This document shows positions 1 through 10,756 of a stretch of DNA of 56,938 bases, piece by piece. The DNA is from Vreelandella hamiltonii. GTDB lineage: Bacteria; Pseudomonadota; Gammaproteobacteria; Pseudomonadales; Halomonadaceae. A program made the position numbers and the translations under genes. Below the pieces are notes generated by a model. That model saw only the letters and a program-made list of their open reading frames with translations, was not told the DNA's origin and did not search any database. How positions within the stretch are numbered: the stretch's first letter is position 1; the number at the start of each line of letters is the position of its first letter. The DNA is taken from assembly GCF_014651775.1 (NCBI RefSeq), contig NZ_BMXN01000022.1:1-56938 (forward strand), read 5' to 3'.

Positions 1-101
1 AAGGGGTGGCGGCGCATACCGCACTGGAGCAACTGTTTGCGGGGGAGGTGCCAGCCTTCATGCAGCAAGAAGCCCCGACTCAGCCAACCGGTGCTGAATA
101 G
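1..101 (+). CDS. C-terminal end of an unidentified protein (5' truncated by window edge)
   Basis: The plus-strand frame that begins at base 3 is open to a TAG at 99-101 and gives about 32 residues ending in PTQPTGAE. The residues look like an ordinary soluble protein tail (AAHTALEQLFAGEVPAFMQQ) and it converges on rpsA across a strong terminator. Too little is present to assign a family. In many relatives ihfB follows rpsA on the same strand. It is not here, so the local order differs downstream of rpsA. Confidence 0.45.
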   Translation, partial: GVAAHTALEQLFAGEVPAFMQQEAPTQPTGAE

Positions 102-213
102 TTACCAATTTTATACACTCTTGCGCTATTTAAAGGCGCCATGACAATTGCAAACCCCTTTTATAGCAACGCATGCAACGCTTAATCACAACGTATTTTA
201 AAACCACAGAAAC

Positions 214-242
214 AAAAACGCCGCCCCAAGGGCGGCGTTTTT
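214..242. terminator. Bidirectional intrinsic terminator between the truncated gene and rpsA
   Basis: A perfect 13-bp stem (AAAAACGCCGCCC pairing with its complement) closes a CAA triloop. The A-tract on one side and T-tract on the other make it a functional-looking terminator in both directions. It serves the convergent genes on either side. Confidence 0.85.
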
Positions 243-257
243 CGAGACAGGACTAAA

Positions 258-1937
258 TTAGTCTTGACCCATTTGCTGCTTGATCAGATCACCAATCGTG
301 GTCGGACCACCGGCAGCTTCCGGCTCTTGCTCACGCAGTTTCTTCATGTTCTGACGCGTGTCATCCTGCTCTTTGGCTTTCACGGACAGAGCAATCTGAC
401 GGCTCTTGCGGTCGACGCTGACGATACGCGCTTCGACGCTGTCGCCTTCGCTCAGCACGTTACGCGCGTCTTCAACGCGGTCAGCACTGATTTCAGAGGC
501 TTTCAGAATCGCGATGACGTCGGTAGCCAGCTCGATGTGAGCTTCTTTGGCGTCAACTTCCACGACGCGACCCGTCACGATGCTGCCCTTGTCATTGACG
601 GACAGGTATTCGGCAACCGGATCGGAATCCATCTGCTTGATACCCAGAGAGATGCGCTCGCGCTCGGGGTCGATAGACAGGATAACGGCTTCTGCCTCGT
701 CGCCTTTCTTGAAGTTGCGAACCGCTTCTTCGCCGGTTTCTGTCCAGGAGATGTCGGACAGGTGAACCAGACCGTCGATACCGCCTTCCAGGCCGATGAA
801 GATACCGAAGTCCGTGATGGACTTGATGGTACCAGAAACGCGATCGCCCTTGTTGTACTCGGCGTTGAAGGTTTCCCACGGGTTAGCAGTGCACTGCTTG
901 ATACCCAGGGAGATACGACGACGCTCTTCGTCGATATCGAGCACCATGACGTCAACATCGTCGCCCACTTGAACGACTTTAGACGGATGGATGTTCTTGT
1001 TGGTCCAGTCCATTTCAGACACGTGAACCAGACCTTCGACGCCTTCTTCCAGCTCGGCGAAGCAGCCGTAATCGGTCAGATTAGTGACCACTGCCTGCAC
1101 TTTCATGCCTTCCGGGTAGCGCTCTTTGATGTTGACCCACGGGTCTTCACCCAGCTGCTTCAGACCCAGAGAAACGCGGTTGCGCTCACGGTCGAACTTC
1201 AGCACTTTGACGTTGATCTCGTCGCCAACGGCAACGATTTCAGACGGATGCTTGATACGCTTCCACGCCATGTCGGTGATGTGCAGCAGGCCATCGACAC
1301 CGCCCAGATCTACGAAAGCACCGTAGTCGGTCAGGTTCTTGACGATACCCTTGATTTGCTGACCTTCTTGCAGCGTCGCCAGCAGTGCTTCACGCTCGGC
1401 GCTGTTTTCGGCTTCAAGCACGGCGCGACGCGAAACAACGACGTTGTTACGCTTCGGATCCAGCTTGATGACTTTGAAGTCCAGCTCTTTGTTTTCCAGG
1501 TGCGCAGTGTCGCGAACCGGACGAACGTCAACCAGAGAGCCCGGCAGGAAGGCACGGATGGAGTCGACGTCGACAGTGAAGCCGCCTTTGACTTTACCGT
1601 TGATCACGCCTTTGATGATTTCGTCTTTCTCGAAGGCCGCTTCCAGAATCTTCCAAGCTTCTGCGCGCTTGGCTTTTTCACGGGACAGGCGAGTTTCGCC
1701 GAAGCCATCTTCCACGGCTTCCAGCGCAACGTGCACATCGTCACCGATCGCGATGGTCAGCTCACCATTTTCGTCACGGAATTGTGCCGCAGGGATCTGA
1801 CCTTCGGATTTCAGACCAGCGTTGACGGTAACCCAGTCACCGTCGATGTCGACAACTTGAGCCGCAACGATGGCGCCCGGCTCCATGTTGATGTCGTTAA
1901 GGGACTGTTCAAACAGTTCAGCAAAGCTTTCGCTCAT
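258..1937 (-). CDS. rpsA: 30S ribosomal protein S1
   Basis: RNA-binding protein of the small ribosomal subunit that helps recruit mRNAs with weak Shine-Dalgarno sequences. The 559-residue product matches the usual length of about 557 and contains six consecutive S1 (OB-fold) domains; those after the first two repeat the pattern [20 protein letters not shown] / [14 protein letters not shown]. The start [13 protein letters not shown] is the family-typical N-terminus, preceded by GTAGGAAAACC. It lies last in the gyrA-to-rpsA block, 184 bases after cmk, a classic cmk-rpsA pairing. That gap is large enough for its own promoter. Confidence 0.98.
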   Translation of the reverse strand: MSESFAELFEQSLNDINMEPGAIVAAQVVDIDGDWVTVNAGLKSEGQIPAAQFRDENGELTIAIGDDVHVALEAVEDGFGETRLSREKAKRAEAWKILEAAFEKDEIIKGVINGKVKGGFTVDVDSIRAFLPGSLVDVRPVRDTAHLENKELDFKVIKLDPKRNNVVVSRRAVLEAENSAEREALLATLQEGQQIKGIVKNLTDYGAFVDLGGVDGLLHITDMAWKRIKHPSEIVAVGDEINVKVLKFDRERNRVSLGLKQLGEDPWVNIKERYPEGMKVQAVVTNLTDYGCFAELEEGVEGLVHVSEMDWTNKNIHPSKVVQVGDDVDVMVLDIDEERRRISLGIKQCTANPWETFNAEYNKGDRVSGTIKSITDFGIFIGLEGGIDGLVHLSDISWTETGEEAVRNFKKGDEAEAVILSIDPERERISLGIKQMDSDPVAEYLSVNDKGSIVTGRVVEVDAKEAHIELATDVIAILKASEISADRVEDARNVLSEGDSVEARIVSVDRKSRQIALSVKAKEQDDTRQNMKKLREQEPEAAGGPTTIGDLIKQQMGQD

Positions 1938-2121
1938 GGTTTTCCTACGTGATCAACGTTGTTGAGGCATAACTGCCTTCTCCGTACCACCAGCGAGTAC
2001 GGGCCTAATGTCATTCAGCTTCTGGAGGCGTTAGCGCTGGTTGGACCTGACCGGGCTCACTAAGATATTACTGTCGCCCTGCCACGTCGTGACACCTTTC
2101 CAAAAACGCCGCAAGGGAGAA

Positions 2122-2811
2122 TCAAGCGCCGTCAAACATGCCCCGTTGGGCAAGCAGCTCGGTCAGTTGATCAACCACTTCCGGTATACTCAGGCGCGTG
2201 GTGTCAAGCGTAATGGCATCATCTGCCGGCTTGAGCGGAGCCACACTGCGCTGCGTGTCGCGTGCATCGCGTGCCTGAATCTCCTTCAAAAGACTCGACA
2301 GACTAGCATCCACCCCCGATTCCTGCAACTGCAGATGCCGTCTACGCGCCCTTTCCTCCGCACTGGCGGTCAAAAAAATCTTCAGCGGCGCCTCTGGAAA
2401 CACCACCGTACCCATATCGCGCCCATCCGCCACCAGGCCGGGGAATTGACAGAAATCCCGTTGCCGCTGAAGTAGCGCCGCGCGCACCTGCGGCAATGCG
2501 GCCACTTGAGAAGCACACTCGCCCGCTTGCTCGGTACGAATGAGCCGACTGACGTCTTCGCCTTCCAGCAGCGTACGTGGCTGACCCTCTTCCACGGGGA
2601 AAGCAACGTCCAGGGTTGCCGCAATATCGGCCAGCGCCGCTTCGTCATCCAGCGCCACGTGATGCTTGACGGCCGCCTGGGCCGTCAACCGATAGAGCGC
2701 ACCGCTGTCCAGCAGATGCCAGCCCAGTCGCTCAGCCACCAGACTGCTGATCGTGCCTTTACCGGCACCGCCGGGGCCATCGATCGTCAGCACAGGTACG
2801 TTAGCGGCCAT
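2122..2811 (-). CDS. cmk: Cytidylate kinase
   Basis: Phosphorylates CMP and dCMP to the diphosphates using ATP in the cytosol. The 229-residue product has the P-loop [15 protein letters not shown] near residues 8-22 and the [20 protein letters not shown] segment typical of Cmk nucleotide binding. The frame stays open far upstream, but the start is set at ATG 2811, where [13 protein letters not shown] begins as in known Cmk proteins. The upstream part is a shadow of aroA. Its start overlaps the aroA stop by 11 bases (ATGGCCGCTAA), implying translational coupling. Confidence 0.96.
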   Translation of the reverse strand: MAANVPVLTIDGPGGAGKGTISSLVAERLGWHLLDSGALYRLTAQAAVKHHVALDDEAALADIAATLDVAFPVEEGQPRTLLEGEDVSRLIRTEQAGECASQVAALPQVRAALLQRQRDFCQFPGLVADGRDMGTVVFPEAPLKIFLTASAEERARRRHLQLQESGVDASLSSLLKEIQARDARDTQRSVAPLKPADDAITLDTTRLSIPEVVDQLTELLAQRGMFDGA

Positions 2812-5089
2812 GGACGCCCTCCACATCGACACGCATCCCGATACGCTGAGCCAGCGCAACGAAGTCAGGGAAGGATGTCGCCACGTTGGCGCAATCGTCG
2901 ATGACGATCTCGGCACCCGCGCGCAGGGAGGCAATCGCAAACGCCATGGCAATGCGGTGATCCCCGAGGCTATCGATGCGGCCACCGCCGTAACTCGGCA
3001 CGCTCTCGTCAGCGTTACCGATGATGTCGATGCCGTCTTCCACGACCGTATGCTCGACCCCCAGAATCGCCAAACCATCTGCCATGGCCTGAATACGATC
3101 TGACTCTTTGACGCGTAGCTCTTCAGCACCGCGCAGCCGCGTGGTGCCTTGTGCATTGGCCGCCGCAATGAACAGCGCCGGGAACTCATCGATGGCGAGC
3201 GGCACTTGATCGACAGGAATATCAATACCCTTCAGCGGCGCATGGCGAATACGGATGTCGGCCACGGGCTCACCGCCTACCTCGCGCTGGTTTTCAAGCG
3301 TCAGGTCAGCGCCCATCAGGGTCAGAATATTGATGACACCGATACGCGTCGGGTTGATACCCACGTGCTCCAGCGTGATGTCGGAACCTGGAGTAATGGC
3401 CGCGGCGACCAGGAAGAAGGTAGCCGAAGAGATGTCGGAGGGTACGTCAATCGGCCCCGCCGTCAGTTGACCGCCTCCCTGCAGCCAGCAGGTGTCGCCC
3501 TCGCGAGAAACGGCATAGCCAAACCCGTTGAGCATCCGCTCGGTATGATCGCGGGTCGGCGCTGGCTCGCGCACGCGGGTCTCTCCCTCGGCGTAGAGCC
3601 CTGCCAGCAGCAGACACGACTTCACCTGAGCACTGGCCATGGGCATATCATAATGAATGCCTTTCAGCGCAGCGCCGCCATGAATTTTCAATGGCGGACG
3701 ACCACCCTCTGCCGTATCGATGGTCGCTCCCATCAGGCGCAGCGGGTCTGCCACACGCCCCATGGGGCGCTTGGTGAGTGACTCATCACCGGTCAATTCG
3801 CTATCGAACGCCTGACCCGCCAGCAGCCCGGCAAACAGGCGCATGGCGGTGCCAGAGTTACCTACATATAGCGGGCCTGCCGGCGCCTTGAGGCCGTGCA
3901 TGCCAACCCCATGAATGGTCACACGCCCCTGGTGCGGGCCTTCGATGGCCACTCCCATTTCACGAAAGGCCTGCAAGGTGGCCAGACTATCTTCGCCCTC
4001 CAGGAAGCCTTTGACCTCGGTCACCCCTTCGGCCAACGCGCCAAGCATGATCGAGCGGTGAGACATGGATTTATCGCCCGGCACCCGCAAACGCCCCTGC
4101 GCCTGGCCGCCTGGCTGCACGCGATAAGTCACTTGACCGTGTGGTTGCATATGATATTCCGCCTGGTAACTGGTTTTATTCAATAACGTATCAAAATAGT
4201 GGCGAGCATGACTGGCTCGGTCGAAGGTGGCAATCATCGCATCGCTGTCGGCACTTTCCACCGCCTGACGCAGCCGCTTGAGCCCCGCCTCGAAATCATC
4301 CAGAGAAGAGAGCACGGCGTCACGATTGGCCACGAAAATGTCGCGCCACATGACCGGGTCACTGCCTGCAATACGGGTAAAATCACGAAACCCACCCGCG
4401 GCATAGCGGAAGATATCCAGCCGCTCGTCCTGCCGCGCCAGCGTGTCCACCAGTGAAAACGCCAACAAGTGGGGCAAGTGACTGGTGCGCGCCAGCACCT
4501 GATCATGGCGCTCGACGCTCATTTGCAGCACGTCGGCGCCACAGGCTCTCCACAGGGTTTCTACTCGCGCCAGCGCTACCGGGTCGACATCCGGCTCCGG
4601 CGTCAGGATCACCTTGTGATTGACGTACAGCGATGGATTGGCGGCTGCCACACCGCTTTTCTCGGAGCCCGCAATAGGATGACCCAGCACGATATTAGGC
4701 ATGACACGGCCGAATACGCGCTCGGCGCAGTCACGTATGGTGGCCTTGGTGCTGCCTACATCGGTGATCACGACATCGGGAGCCGCCTGATCGAGAGAAC
4801 GCGACAGCATGCTCATCACGCTTTCCATGGCCAGCACCGGTACCGCCAGCACGACCATGGAAACGTCTTTCAAGCAGTTGGCAAGCTCGACACCGCCGGC
4901 ATCCACCAACCCCAGCTCGATGCCCAATGCCACTTCCTGCTCATTGGGGTCGCAGGCGATGATCTGGCCAGCGTAGCCCGAGGCACGCAATGCGGCGGCC
5001 AACGAGCCGCCGATCAGGCCAAGGCCGACAATCAGAATGCGCGGCTCGACACACGCCACCCGAGGTGCAAGAGAAGGTGGAACCGTCAC
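2801..5089 (-). CDS. tyrA-aroA: Fused prephenate dehydrogenase / 5-enolpyruvylshikimate-3-phosphate synthase
   Basis: A 762-residue two-enzyme fusion. Residues from about 17 to 300 are an NAD(P)-dependent prephenate/cyclohexadienyl dehydrogenase with the Rossmann motif [18 protein letters not shown]. From about residue 315 an EPSP synthase follows, with substrate-binding [17 protein letters not shown] and [18 protein letters not shown]. The two steps lie before and after chorismate in tyrosine synthesis. Such tyrA-aroA fusions are established in Pseudomonas and Halomonas relatives. The start is GTG at 5089, overlapping the pheA stop as GTGA. The GNSGTAMR and DKSMSHR residues are intact. Confidence 0.96.
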   Translation of the reverse strand: MTVPPSLAPRVACVEPRILIVGLGLIGGSLAAALRASGYAGQIIACDPNEQEVALGIELGLVDAGGVELANCLKDVSMVVLAVPVLAMESVMSMLSRSLDQAAPDVVITDVGSTKATIRDCAERVFGRVMPNIVLGHPIAGSEKSGVAAANPSLYVNHKVILTPEPDVDPVALARVETLWRACGADVLQMSVERHDQVLARTSHLPHLLAFSLVDTLARQDERLDIFRYAAGGFRDFTRIAGSDPVMWRDIFVANRDAVLSSLDDFEAGLKRLRQAVESADSDAMIATFDRASHARHYFDTLLNKTSYQAEYHMQPHGQVTYRVQPGGQAQGRLRVPGDKSMSHRSIMLGALAEGVTEVKGFLEGEDSLATLQAFREMGVAIEGPHQGRVTIHGVGMHGLKAPAGPLYVGNSGTAMRLFAGLLAGQAFDSELTGDESLTKRPMGRVADPLRLMGATIDTAEGGRPPLKIHGGAALKGIHYDMPMASAQVKSCLLLAGLYAEGETRVREPAPTRDHTERMLNGFGYAVSREGDTCWLQGGGQLTAGPIDVPSDISSATFFLVAAAITPGSDITLEHVGINPTRIGVINILTLMGADLTLENQREVGGEPVADIRIRHAPLKGIDIPVDQVPLAIDEFPALFIAAANAQGTTRLRGAEELRVKESDRIQAMADGLAILGVEHTVVEDGIDIIGNADESVPSYGGGRIDSLGDHRIAMAFAIASLRAGAEIVIDDCANVATSFPDFVALAQRIGMRVDVEGVHGR

Positions 5090-6177
5090 AGCACACCCTG
5101 AGGGTAGGAACCCAGCACCCGCAGTTCAGAGGCGCGAAGGCGAACTTCTTCCAGCACCGCAGCCACCTGGGGCTCGTCACGGTGGCCCTTGAAGTCGATG
5201 AAGAAGACGTAGTTCCACACACCGGTGCGCGAGGGCCGCGTTTCGATACGCGTCAGATCGATCTTGTGGCGATGGAAGGGCTCCAGCAAATCGTGCAGCG
5301 CACCGGGCTGGTTACGCATTGCCACGACGATGGAGGTCTTGTCTTCGCCCGACATGGGCACGTCCTGATTGCCAATGATCAGGAAGCGCGTGGAGTTATC
5401 CGGTCGGTCTTCGATTTTGTCGGCAATGCGCTCGAGGCCATACAGCTTGGCGGCCATGTCGCCCGCAATTGCGGCGCTGTGCCACTCGGTTTTCACCAGC
5501 TTGGCGGCTTCGGCGTTGGAAGAGACCGGCACCCGCTCGGCATGAGGGTAGTGAGCATCCAGCCACTTGCGGCACTGACCGAACGACTGAGGGTGCGAAT
5601 AGATGCGTGACACCTTCTCTTGACGCGTGGTTTCACTGATCAAGAGGTGGTGGTGAATGCGCAGCACCACTTCACCACAAATCCTGATGGAGGAGTCCAT
5701 GAACGTGTCGAGGGTGTGATTGACCACCCCTTCGGTGGAGTTCTCGACGGGAACGACGCCATAGTTGACGGCCCCCGCCTCCACTTCCCGGAACACTTCA
5801 TCGATGGCTGCCATCGGCAGGCTGACGGCGCTTTCACCGAAATGCTTCAACGCGGCCTGCTGGGTGAAGGTTCCTTCAGGCCCCAGGTAGGCAACCTTGA
5901 CCGGCTGCTCCAGCGCCAGGCAGGCAGACATGATTTCGCGAAACAGCCGCGCCATTTCTTCGGAGTCCAAAGGCCCCTTGTTCAACGCCATGATACGGCG
6001 CAGCACCTGGGCTTCGCGCTCCGGACGGTAGAACACCGCATCCTTGTCCTGAGCCAGCTTGACGTGAGCCACCTGCTGGGCACAGTTGGCCCGCTCACTG
6101 ATCAAACGCAGAATATCGCCATCCAGCTGGTCGATACGTTGACGCAAGTCGTCGAGATTGATCGGCGTATCGGACAT
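5086..6177 (-). CDS. pheA: Bifunctional chorismate mutase / prephenate dehydratase (P-protein)
   Basis: Converts chorismate to prephenate and then to phenylpyruvate for phenylalanine synthesis. The 363-residue protein has an AroQ-type chorismate mutase domain (about 1-90: LDDLRQRIDQLDGDILRLIS), a prephenate dehydratase domain (KVAYLGPEGTFTQQAA, VPVENSTEGVV, about 95-270) and a C-terminal ACT domain with GALHDLLEPF and ETRPSR. The last motif corresponds to the ESRP phenylalanine-feedback site. It is coupled to tyrA-aroA by a 4-base overlap and sits 5 bases after serC. Confidence 0.97.
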   Translation of the reverse strand: MSDTPINLDDLRQRIDQLDGDILRLISERANCAQQVAHVKLAQDKDAVFYRPEREAQVLRRIMALNKGPLDSEEMARLFREIMSACLALEQPVKVAYLGPEGTFTQQAALKHFGESAVSLPMAAIDEVFREVEAGAVNYGVVPVENSTEGVVNHTLDTFMDSSIRICGEVVLRIHHHLLISETTRQEKVSRIYSHPQSFGQCRKWLDAHYPHAERVPVSSNAEAAKLVKTEWHSAAIAGDMAAKLYGLERIADKIEDRPDNSTRFLIIGNQDVPMSGEDKTSIVVAMRNQPGALHDLLEPFHRHKIDLTRIETRPSRTGVWNYVFFIDFKGHRDEPQVAAVLEEVRLRASELRVLGSYPQGVL

Positions 6178-6182
6178 GGGGG

Positions 6183-7286
6183 TTAGCCTCTTCGTTGTTC
6201 GAAATCTGCCATGAAGGCAATTAACGCATCCACCGCATCTTCCGGCACCGCGTTATACAAGCTGGCACGCATGCCACCGACGCTGCGGTGACCCTTGAGA
6301 TTCAGCAGCCCGGCCTCGTCGGCCTCCTTGAGGAAGGCACCGTCCAGCCGGTCATCCGCCAGCACGAACGGCACGTTCATGCGCGACCGATTGGCTGTGG
6401 CGATAGGATTGCTGTAGAAGTCACTTCCATCGATGGCCGCGTAAAGTTTTTGCGCCTTGCGCTGGTTCATGCGGTCCATGGCGTCCAGCCCGCCAATGTC
6501 GTTTTTCAACCACTGAAACACCAGGCCCGAGAGGTACCAGGCGTAGGTAGGCGGGGTATTCACCATCGAGCCTGCGTCAGCCAGCATCTGGTAGTCGAAC
6601 AGCGAAGGGACGCTTGCAGGCGCCTTGCCCAGCAGATCATCGCGGACGATCACGATGGTCAATCCCGCCGGACCGATGTTCTTCTGCGCCCCGGCATAAA
6701 TCACCCCGAAGTCGCTGACATCGACAGGCCCCGACAGGATATTGGAGGACATGTCGCAGACCAGGGGCACGTCGCTGCCATTGGCACGGGTGACGTCTGG
6801 CACGTAGTCGAACTCCAGCCCGCCAATAGTTTCATTGGAGGTGTAATGCAGGTAGGCCGCGTCGCTGCTGAGCGACAGGGAAGCTTCGTCAGGCACCGCC
6901 AGATGTCCATTGGACTCGCTACTGCCCGCCACATGGCAGGCAAAACCGAGCCGCTTGGCTTCGCTCAGCGCCTTCTTGCCCCAAATGCCCGTCTGGATGA
7001 AGTTGGCACTACCGCCCCCACCCAGCAGGTTCATGGGGAGCATGGCAAACTGCATGCTGGCACCGCCCTGAAGAAACAGCACCTTGTACTGATCAGGGAT
7101 GCCCAGCAGAGACCGCAGATCGGCTTCTGCCTGCTCGGCAATGGCAATGAACTCATCGCTGCGATGACTCATTTCCATCACCGACAAACCGCGCCCCTGA
7201 TAGTCGAGCAGCTCACTGCGAGCGCGCTCCAGTACGGCAACAGGCAGGGCCGCGGGCCCTGCGCAAAAATTATAATGACGTGTCAT
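6183..7286 (-). CDS. serC: Phosphoserine aminotransferase
   Basis: PLP enzyme that makes 3-phosphoserine (serine route) and, in proteobacteria, 4-phosphohydroxythreonine for pyridoxal phosphate. The 367-residue product begins [15 protein letters not shown], the family-typical start, and carries the PLP lysine in [15 protein letters not shown]. The frame is open a further 28 codons upstream, but that part lies inside gyrA and does not resemble SerC. The ATG at 7286 overlaps the end of gyrA by 17 bases, so SerC is probably translated from the gyrA message. Confidence 0.97.
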   Translation of the reverse strand: MTRHYNFCAGPAALPVAVLERARSELLDYQGRGLSVMEMSHRSDEFIAIAEQAEADLRSLLGIPDQYKVLFLQGGASMQFAMLPMNLLGGGGSANFIQTGIWGKKALSEAKRLGFACHVAGSSESNGHLAVPDEASLSLSSDAAYLHYTSNETIGGLEFDYVPDVTRANGSDVPLVCDMSSNILSGPVDVSDFGVIYAGAQKNIGPAGLTIVIVRDDLLGKAPASVPSLFDYQMLADAGSMVNTPPTYAWYLSGLVFQWLKNDIGGLDAMDRMNQRKAQKLYAAIDGSDFYSNPIATANRSRMNVPFVLADDRLDGAFLKEADEAGLLNLKGHRSVGGMRASLYNAVPEDAVDALIAFMADFEQRRG

Positions 7287-9969
7287 CGGTTCCCGGTTCC
7301 TGTGCGCCATTGTCTTGTTCGTCTGGCTCGACCGCCTCGGGCGCTCCCGTATCTTCGGGCTCATCGACACGCACGGTTTTCACCAGCTGCTCTTCTTTGC
7401 CCAGGCGAATCAGCATCACGCCCTGGGTATTACGCGACGTGATCGACACTTCTTCCACCCGCGTACGCACCAGGGTGCCACGGTCGGTGATCAGCATCAT
7501 TTCATCGCTGTCATACACTTGCATGGCCGCCACCAAGGCGCCGTTGCGCTCACTGGTCTGCATGGCAATCACGCCCTGTCCACCACGACCACGCAGCGGG
7601 AACTCTTCCAGGCGCGTGCGCTTGCCATAGCCCTTCACACTGGCGGTAAGGATGTAGATCTGACCATCGCTCTGCGCCAGCTCGGCGGCATCTGCCGGGG
7701 CTTCCTGCTCGGCATCGGCATCCGCTTCGGCATCGATTTGCTGGCTCTTGGGAATGATCAGGCTGATCACTTCCGCGTCGTCCAGCAGGCGCATGCCGCG
7801 CACACCGCGAGCGGTACGGCCCATGGCGCGCACGTTGCCTTCCTCGAAACGGATCGCCTTGCCGTTGGAGGAGAGCAGCATGACGTGGTCGCTGCCCGAG
7901 GTAATCGCAGCCCCCACCAGGCGGTCGCCCTCTTCCAGATCGATGGCAATCAAGCCCACGCTGCGCGGGCGAGAGAACTGCTCGAGACTGGTGCGCTTGA
8001 CGGTACCGTTGGCGGTGGCGAAGAAAATATAGTGCTCGGGGTCGTAGTCACGCACAGGCAGGATGGCGTTGACCGACTCGCCCTCTTCCAGCGGCAGCAT
8101 GTTCACCAACGGCTTGCCGCGTGAACCACGGCTGGCGTTGGGCATCTCGTACACCTTCAGCCAATACACCTTGCCACGGTTGGAGAACAGCAGCACCGTG
8201 TCATGGGTCGAGGCAACCAGCAGATGCTCGATGACGTCCTCGTCCTTCATGGCCGTGGCGGACTTGCCGCGACCACCCCGACGCTGGGCCTGATAGTCCG
8301 AAAGCGGCTGCGTCTTGGCGTAGCCCGAGCGCGACACCGTGACCACCATGTCTTCTTCGGCAATCAGGTCTTCGATGGACAGGTCCAGGTGGCTGGCCTG
8401 AATTTCCGTGCGACGGTCGTCGCCGAACTGGTCGCGCACCGCATGCAGCTCTTCCCGAATCACCTCCATGAGGCGGTCGGCAGAGGCAAGAATTTCTGTG
8501 AACTCGGCAATCTTTTCGAGAATCGACAGGTACTCATCCAGCAGCTTTTCGGTTTCGAGGCCGGTCAAGCGGTGCAGACGCAGTTCCAGAATCGCCTGAG
8601 CCTGAGCAGGCGAAAGGCGATACTCGGTGGCCGAGGGGTTCAGTCCAAACCCTTCATCCAGGTCTTCGGGCTTGCAGGAAGTGGCACCGGCACGCTCCAG
8701 CATGGCCGTCACCTGGCCCGGCTGCCATACCTTGTCCAGCAGCTTCTCGCGGGCTTCGGCGGCATTGGGCGATGCCTTGATCAGCTCGATGACTTCATCG
8801 ATGTTCGAGATGGCGACAGCCAGGCCTTCCAGCAGATGGCCGCGCTCACGCGCTTTCTTGAGTTCGAACAGGGTACGCCGCGTGACGACTTCCCGACGAT
8901 GGCGGATGAACGCCTCGAGCATCTCTTTCAGATTGAGTGTGCGCGGCTGGCCATTTTCCAGCGCCACCATGTTGATACCGAAGACATTCTGAAGCTGGGT
9001 CTGGGCAAACAGGTTATTGACCACGACCTCGCCAGACTCACCGCGCTTGACTTCGATCACCACACGCAAACCATCCTTGTCGGACTCGTCGCGCAGCTCG
9101 GCAATGCCCTCGATCTTTTTCTCTTTGACCAGCTCGGCGATCTTCTCGATCAGCCGCGCCTTGTTCACCTGATAAGGCAGTTCAGTGACGATGATGTGGT
9201 CACGCCCGGTCTTGTCATCGTGTTCGATGGTGTGACAAGCGCGCACGTAGATGCGTCCACGCCCGGTGCGGTAGGCATCCAGAATGCCGGCACGACCATT
9301 GATGATGCCGCCGGTGGGGAAATCAGGCCCGGGGATGTACTGCATGAGGTCATCGACGGTCAAGGTGTAGTCGTCGATCAGCGCCAGACAGCCATCGATC
9401 ACTTCCCGCATGTTATGGGGAGGAATGTTGGTGGCCATGCCCACGGCAATGCCCGAGGAGCCGTTGATCAGCAGGTTCGGCACTTTGGTGGGCAGCACTT
9501 CGGGGATACGTTCGGTGCCGTCGTAGTTATCGACCCAATCGACGGTATCTTTTTCGAGATCCGCCAGCAGCTCGTGGGCCAGGCGCGCCATGCGCACCTC
9601 GGTGTAACGCATGGCAGCCGCGTTATCGCCGTCGATGGAACCAAAGTTACCCTGACCATCGACCAGCACGTGACGCATGGAGAAGTGCTGTGCCATGCGA
9701 ACGATGGTGTCATACACCGCTCTGTCACCATGCGGGTGGTACTTACCGATGACATCGCCGACGACACGCGCCGACTTCTTGTACGGTTTGTTCCAGTCAT
9801 TCCCCAGCTCATGCATGGCAAACAGCACACGGCGATGAACCGGCTTGAGGCCGTCGCGCACATCGGGGAGCGCACGACCAATAATGACACTCATCGCATA
9901 GTCGAGGTACGACTGCTTGAGCTCGTCTTCAATATTGACGGGCAAGATTTCTCTGGCGATGTCACCCAT
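7270..9969 (-). CDS. gyrA: DNA gyrase subunit A
   Basis: Breakage-reunion subunit of DNA gyrase. The 899 residues include the N-terminal catalytic core ([19 protein letters not shown]; catalytic Tyr region [11 protein letters not shown] near residue 122) and the C-terminal beta-pinwheel with GRGGKSA and [18 protein letters not shown] blades. An acidic Ala/Asp-rich insert ([14 protein letters not shown]) sits between blades, and the tail is acidic. Numbering aligns without gaps to E. coli GyrA through the quinolone-resistance region. There codon 83 (9721-9723) is AGA, Arg, where Ser or Thr is usual ([10 protein letters not shown]). First gene of the serC-pheA-aroA-cmk-rpsA block. Confidence 0.98.
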   Translation of the reverse strand: MGDIAREILPVNIEDELKQSYLDYAMSVIIGRALPDVRDGLKPVHRRVLFAMHELGNDWNKPYKKSARVVGDVIGKYHPHGDRAVYDTIVRMAQHFSMRHVLVDGQGNFGSIDGDNAAAMRYTEVRMARLAHELLADLEKDTVDWVDNYDGTERIPEVLPTKVPNLLINGSSGIAVGMATNIPPHNMREVIDGCLALIDDYTLTVDDLMQYIPGPDFPTGGIINGRAGILDAYRTGRGRIYVRACHTIEHDDKTGRDHIIVTELPYQVNKARLIEKIAELVKEKKIEGIAELRDESDKDGLRVVIEVKRGESGEVVVNNLFAQTQLQNVFGINMVALENGQPRTLNLKEMLEAFIRHRREVVTRRTLFELKKARERGHLLEGLAVAISNIDEVIELIKASPNAAEAREKLLDKVWQPGQVTAMLERAGATSCKPEDLDEGFGLNPSATEYRLSPAQAQAILELRLHRLTGLETEKLLDEYLSILEKIAEFTEILASADRLMEVIREELHAVRDQFGDDRRTEIQASHLDLSIEDLIAEEDMVVTVSRSGYAKTQPLSDYQAQRRGGRGKSATAMKDEDVIEHLLVASTHDTVLLFSNRGKVYWLKVYEMPNASRGSRGKPLVNMLPLEEGESVNAILPVRDYDPEHYIFFATANGTVKRTSLEQFSRPRSVGLIAIDLEEGDRLVGAAITSGSDHVMLLSSNGKAIRFEEGNVRAMGRTARGVRGMRLLDDAEVISLIIPKSQQIDAEADADAEQEAPADAAELAQSDGQIYILTASVKGYGKRTRLEEFPLRGRGGQGVIAMQTSERNGALVAAMQVYDSDEMMLITDRGTLVRTRVEEVSITSRNTQGVMLIRLGKEEQLVKTVRVDEPEDTGAPEAVEPDEQDNGAQEPGTDDTSL

Positions 9970-10027
9970 GAAAGTCAGATCCTTTGCACTGCATTGGCAC
10001 TGCGAGAGTTGAAAGCGCTTGAAAATA

Positions 10028-10053
10028 CCGCCTTTAGCTAACCATCAAGGCGG
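10028..10053 (-). other. Hairpin in the gyrA leader
   Basis: A 7-bp perfect inverted repeat (CCGCCTT / AAGGCGG, 12-base loop) lies between a -10-like TATGAT (minus strand, 10071-10076) and the gyrA start. In the gyrA direction it is followed by TATTTTC. It could be a leader structure, a weak attenuator or incidental. Confidence 0.35.
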
Positions 10054-10122
10054 CGCGCAGAGTCGCTCACATCATACCACTGCATACGCATCAAGGGCAG
10101 TCGGTGACACCTCCATTGCTAT

Positions 10123-10572
10123 TTAAGCCAAAAAGGCCTCTTTGCCGACCTGTAGCCCCATGAGCGCTTCACGCACGTCGCCCTCGATGGTCGCCGCCCG
10201 ATTTTGCTGCATGTCCAGCAGCACGAAGGTCAGATCCGCCTGGGCCACCACGCTGCCATCCTGACGCACGATGCGGTGATGACAAAGCGCGCTGCGCTCG
10301 TTCACGTCGATGATGCCGGTCTGAACCGTCAAGTCATCTCCCTGCAAGGCTGCCGCACGGTAATCGATATTCAGATTCACCACGACGAACGCCCGCTTTG
10401 CCTGGTGCAGCTGCTTCATCAGTTGCGGGTGCTCATCGAAAAATGCCCAGCGCCCCTCCTCCATGAACTCCAGGTAGCGCGCATTGTTGACGTGGCCGTA
10501 GCCATCCAGGTGGTAGCCTCGCACCCGCATGGTAACGCTGGAAATGGTAGCGCTTGAAATCGCTTCAGACAT
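10123..10572 (-). CDS. fadM: FadM/YbgC-type acyl-CoA thioesterase
   Basis: Hotdog-fold thioesterase that hydrolyses long-chain acyl-CoA intermediates. The 149-residue product contains RVRGYHLDGYGHVNNARYLE, nearly matching E. coli FadM (YbaW), including the catalytic Asp of the Y-x-D-x-x-x-HVNN motif and the FVVVNLNIDYR strand. The start ATG 10572 has AGAGGT about 5 bases upstream. An internal ATG at residue 15 would match the shorter E. coli protein. Transcribed alone between gyrA and rdgC. In vivo substrate is inferred from the family. Confidence 0.88.
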   Translation of the reverse strand: MSEAISSATISSVTMRVRGYHLDGYGHVNNARYLEFMEEGRWAFFDEHPQLMKQLHQAKRAFVVVNLNIDYRAAALQGDDLTVQTGIIDVNERSALCHHRIVRQDGSVVAQADLTFVLLDMQQNRAATIEGDVREALMGLQVGKEAFLA

Positions 10573-10756
10573 GACAACCTCTTTTATTGATGACAGTGAT
10601 CAGCAGGCGCAGGCACCTGCCAGCGACAGACAGCATGCCCCACATAAATCAAACACAAGTTTAAAACTAGTGCAACAACATGACGGAACGCCAGAGTGCT
10701 GGCAGGAAAGAGCTGCTTTCGACATAATGTGCCACCTTTTAAACAGGATTGGTGAC

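Noticed and set aside
264..1952. Long plus-strand open frame opposite rpsA
   Set aside because: It mirrors the rpsA coding frame in GC-rich DNA, has no ribosome site and gives a His/Asp/Val-rich sequence with no family resemblance.
8203..10041. Long plus-strand open frame opposite gyrA
   Set aside because: A shadow of gyrA; composition (His, Gln, Asp rich) is the reverse-complement pattern of a real gene.
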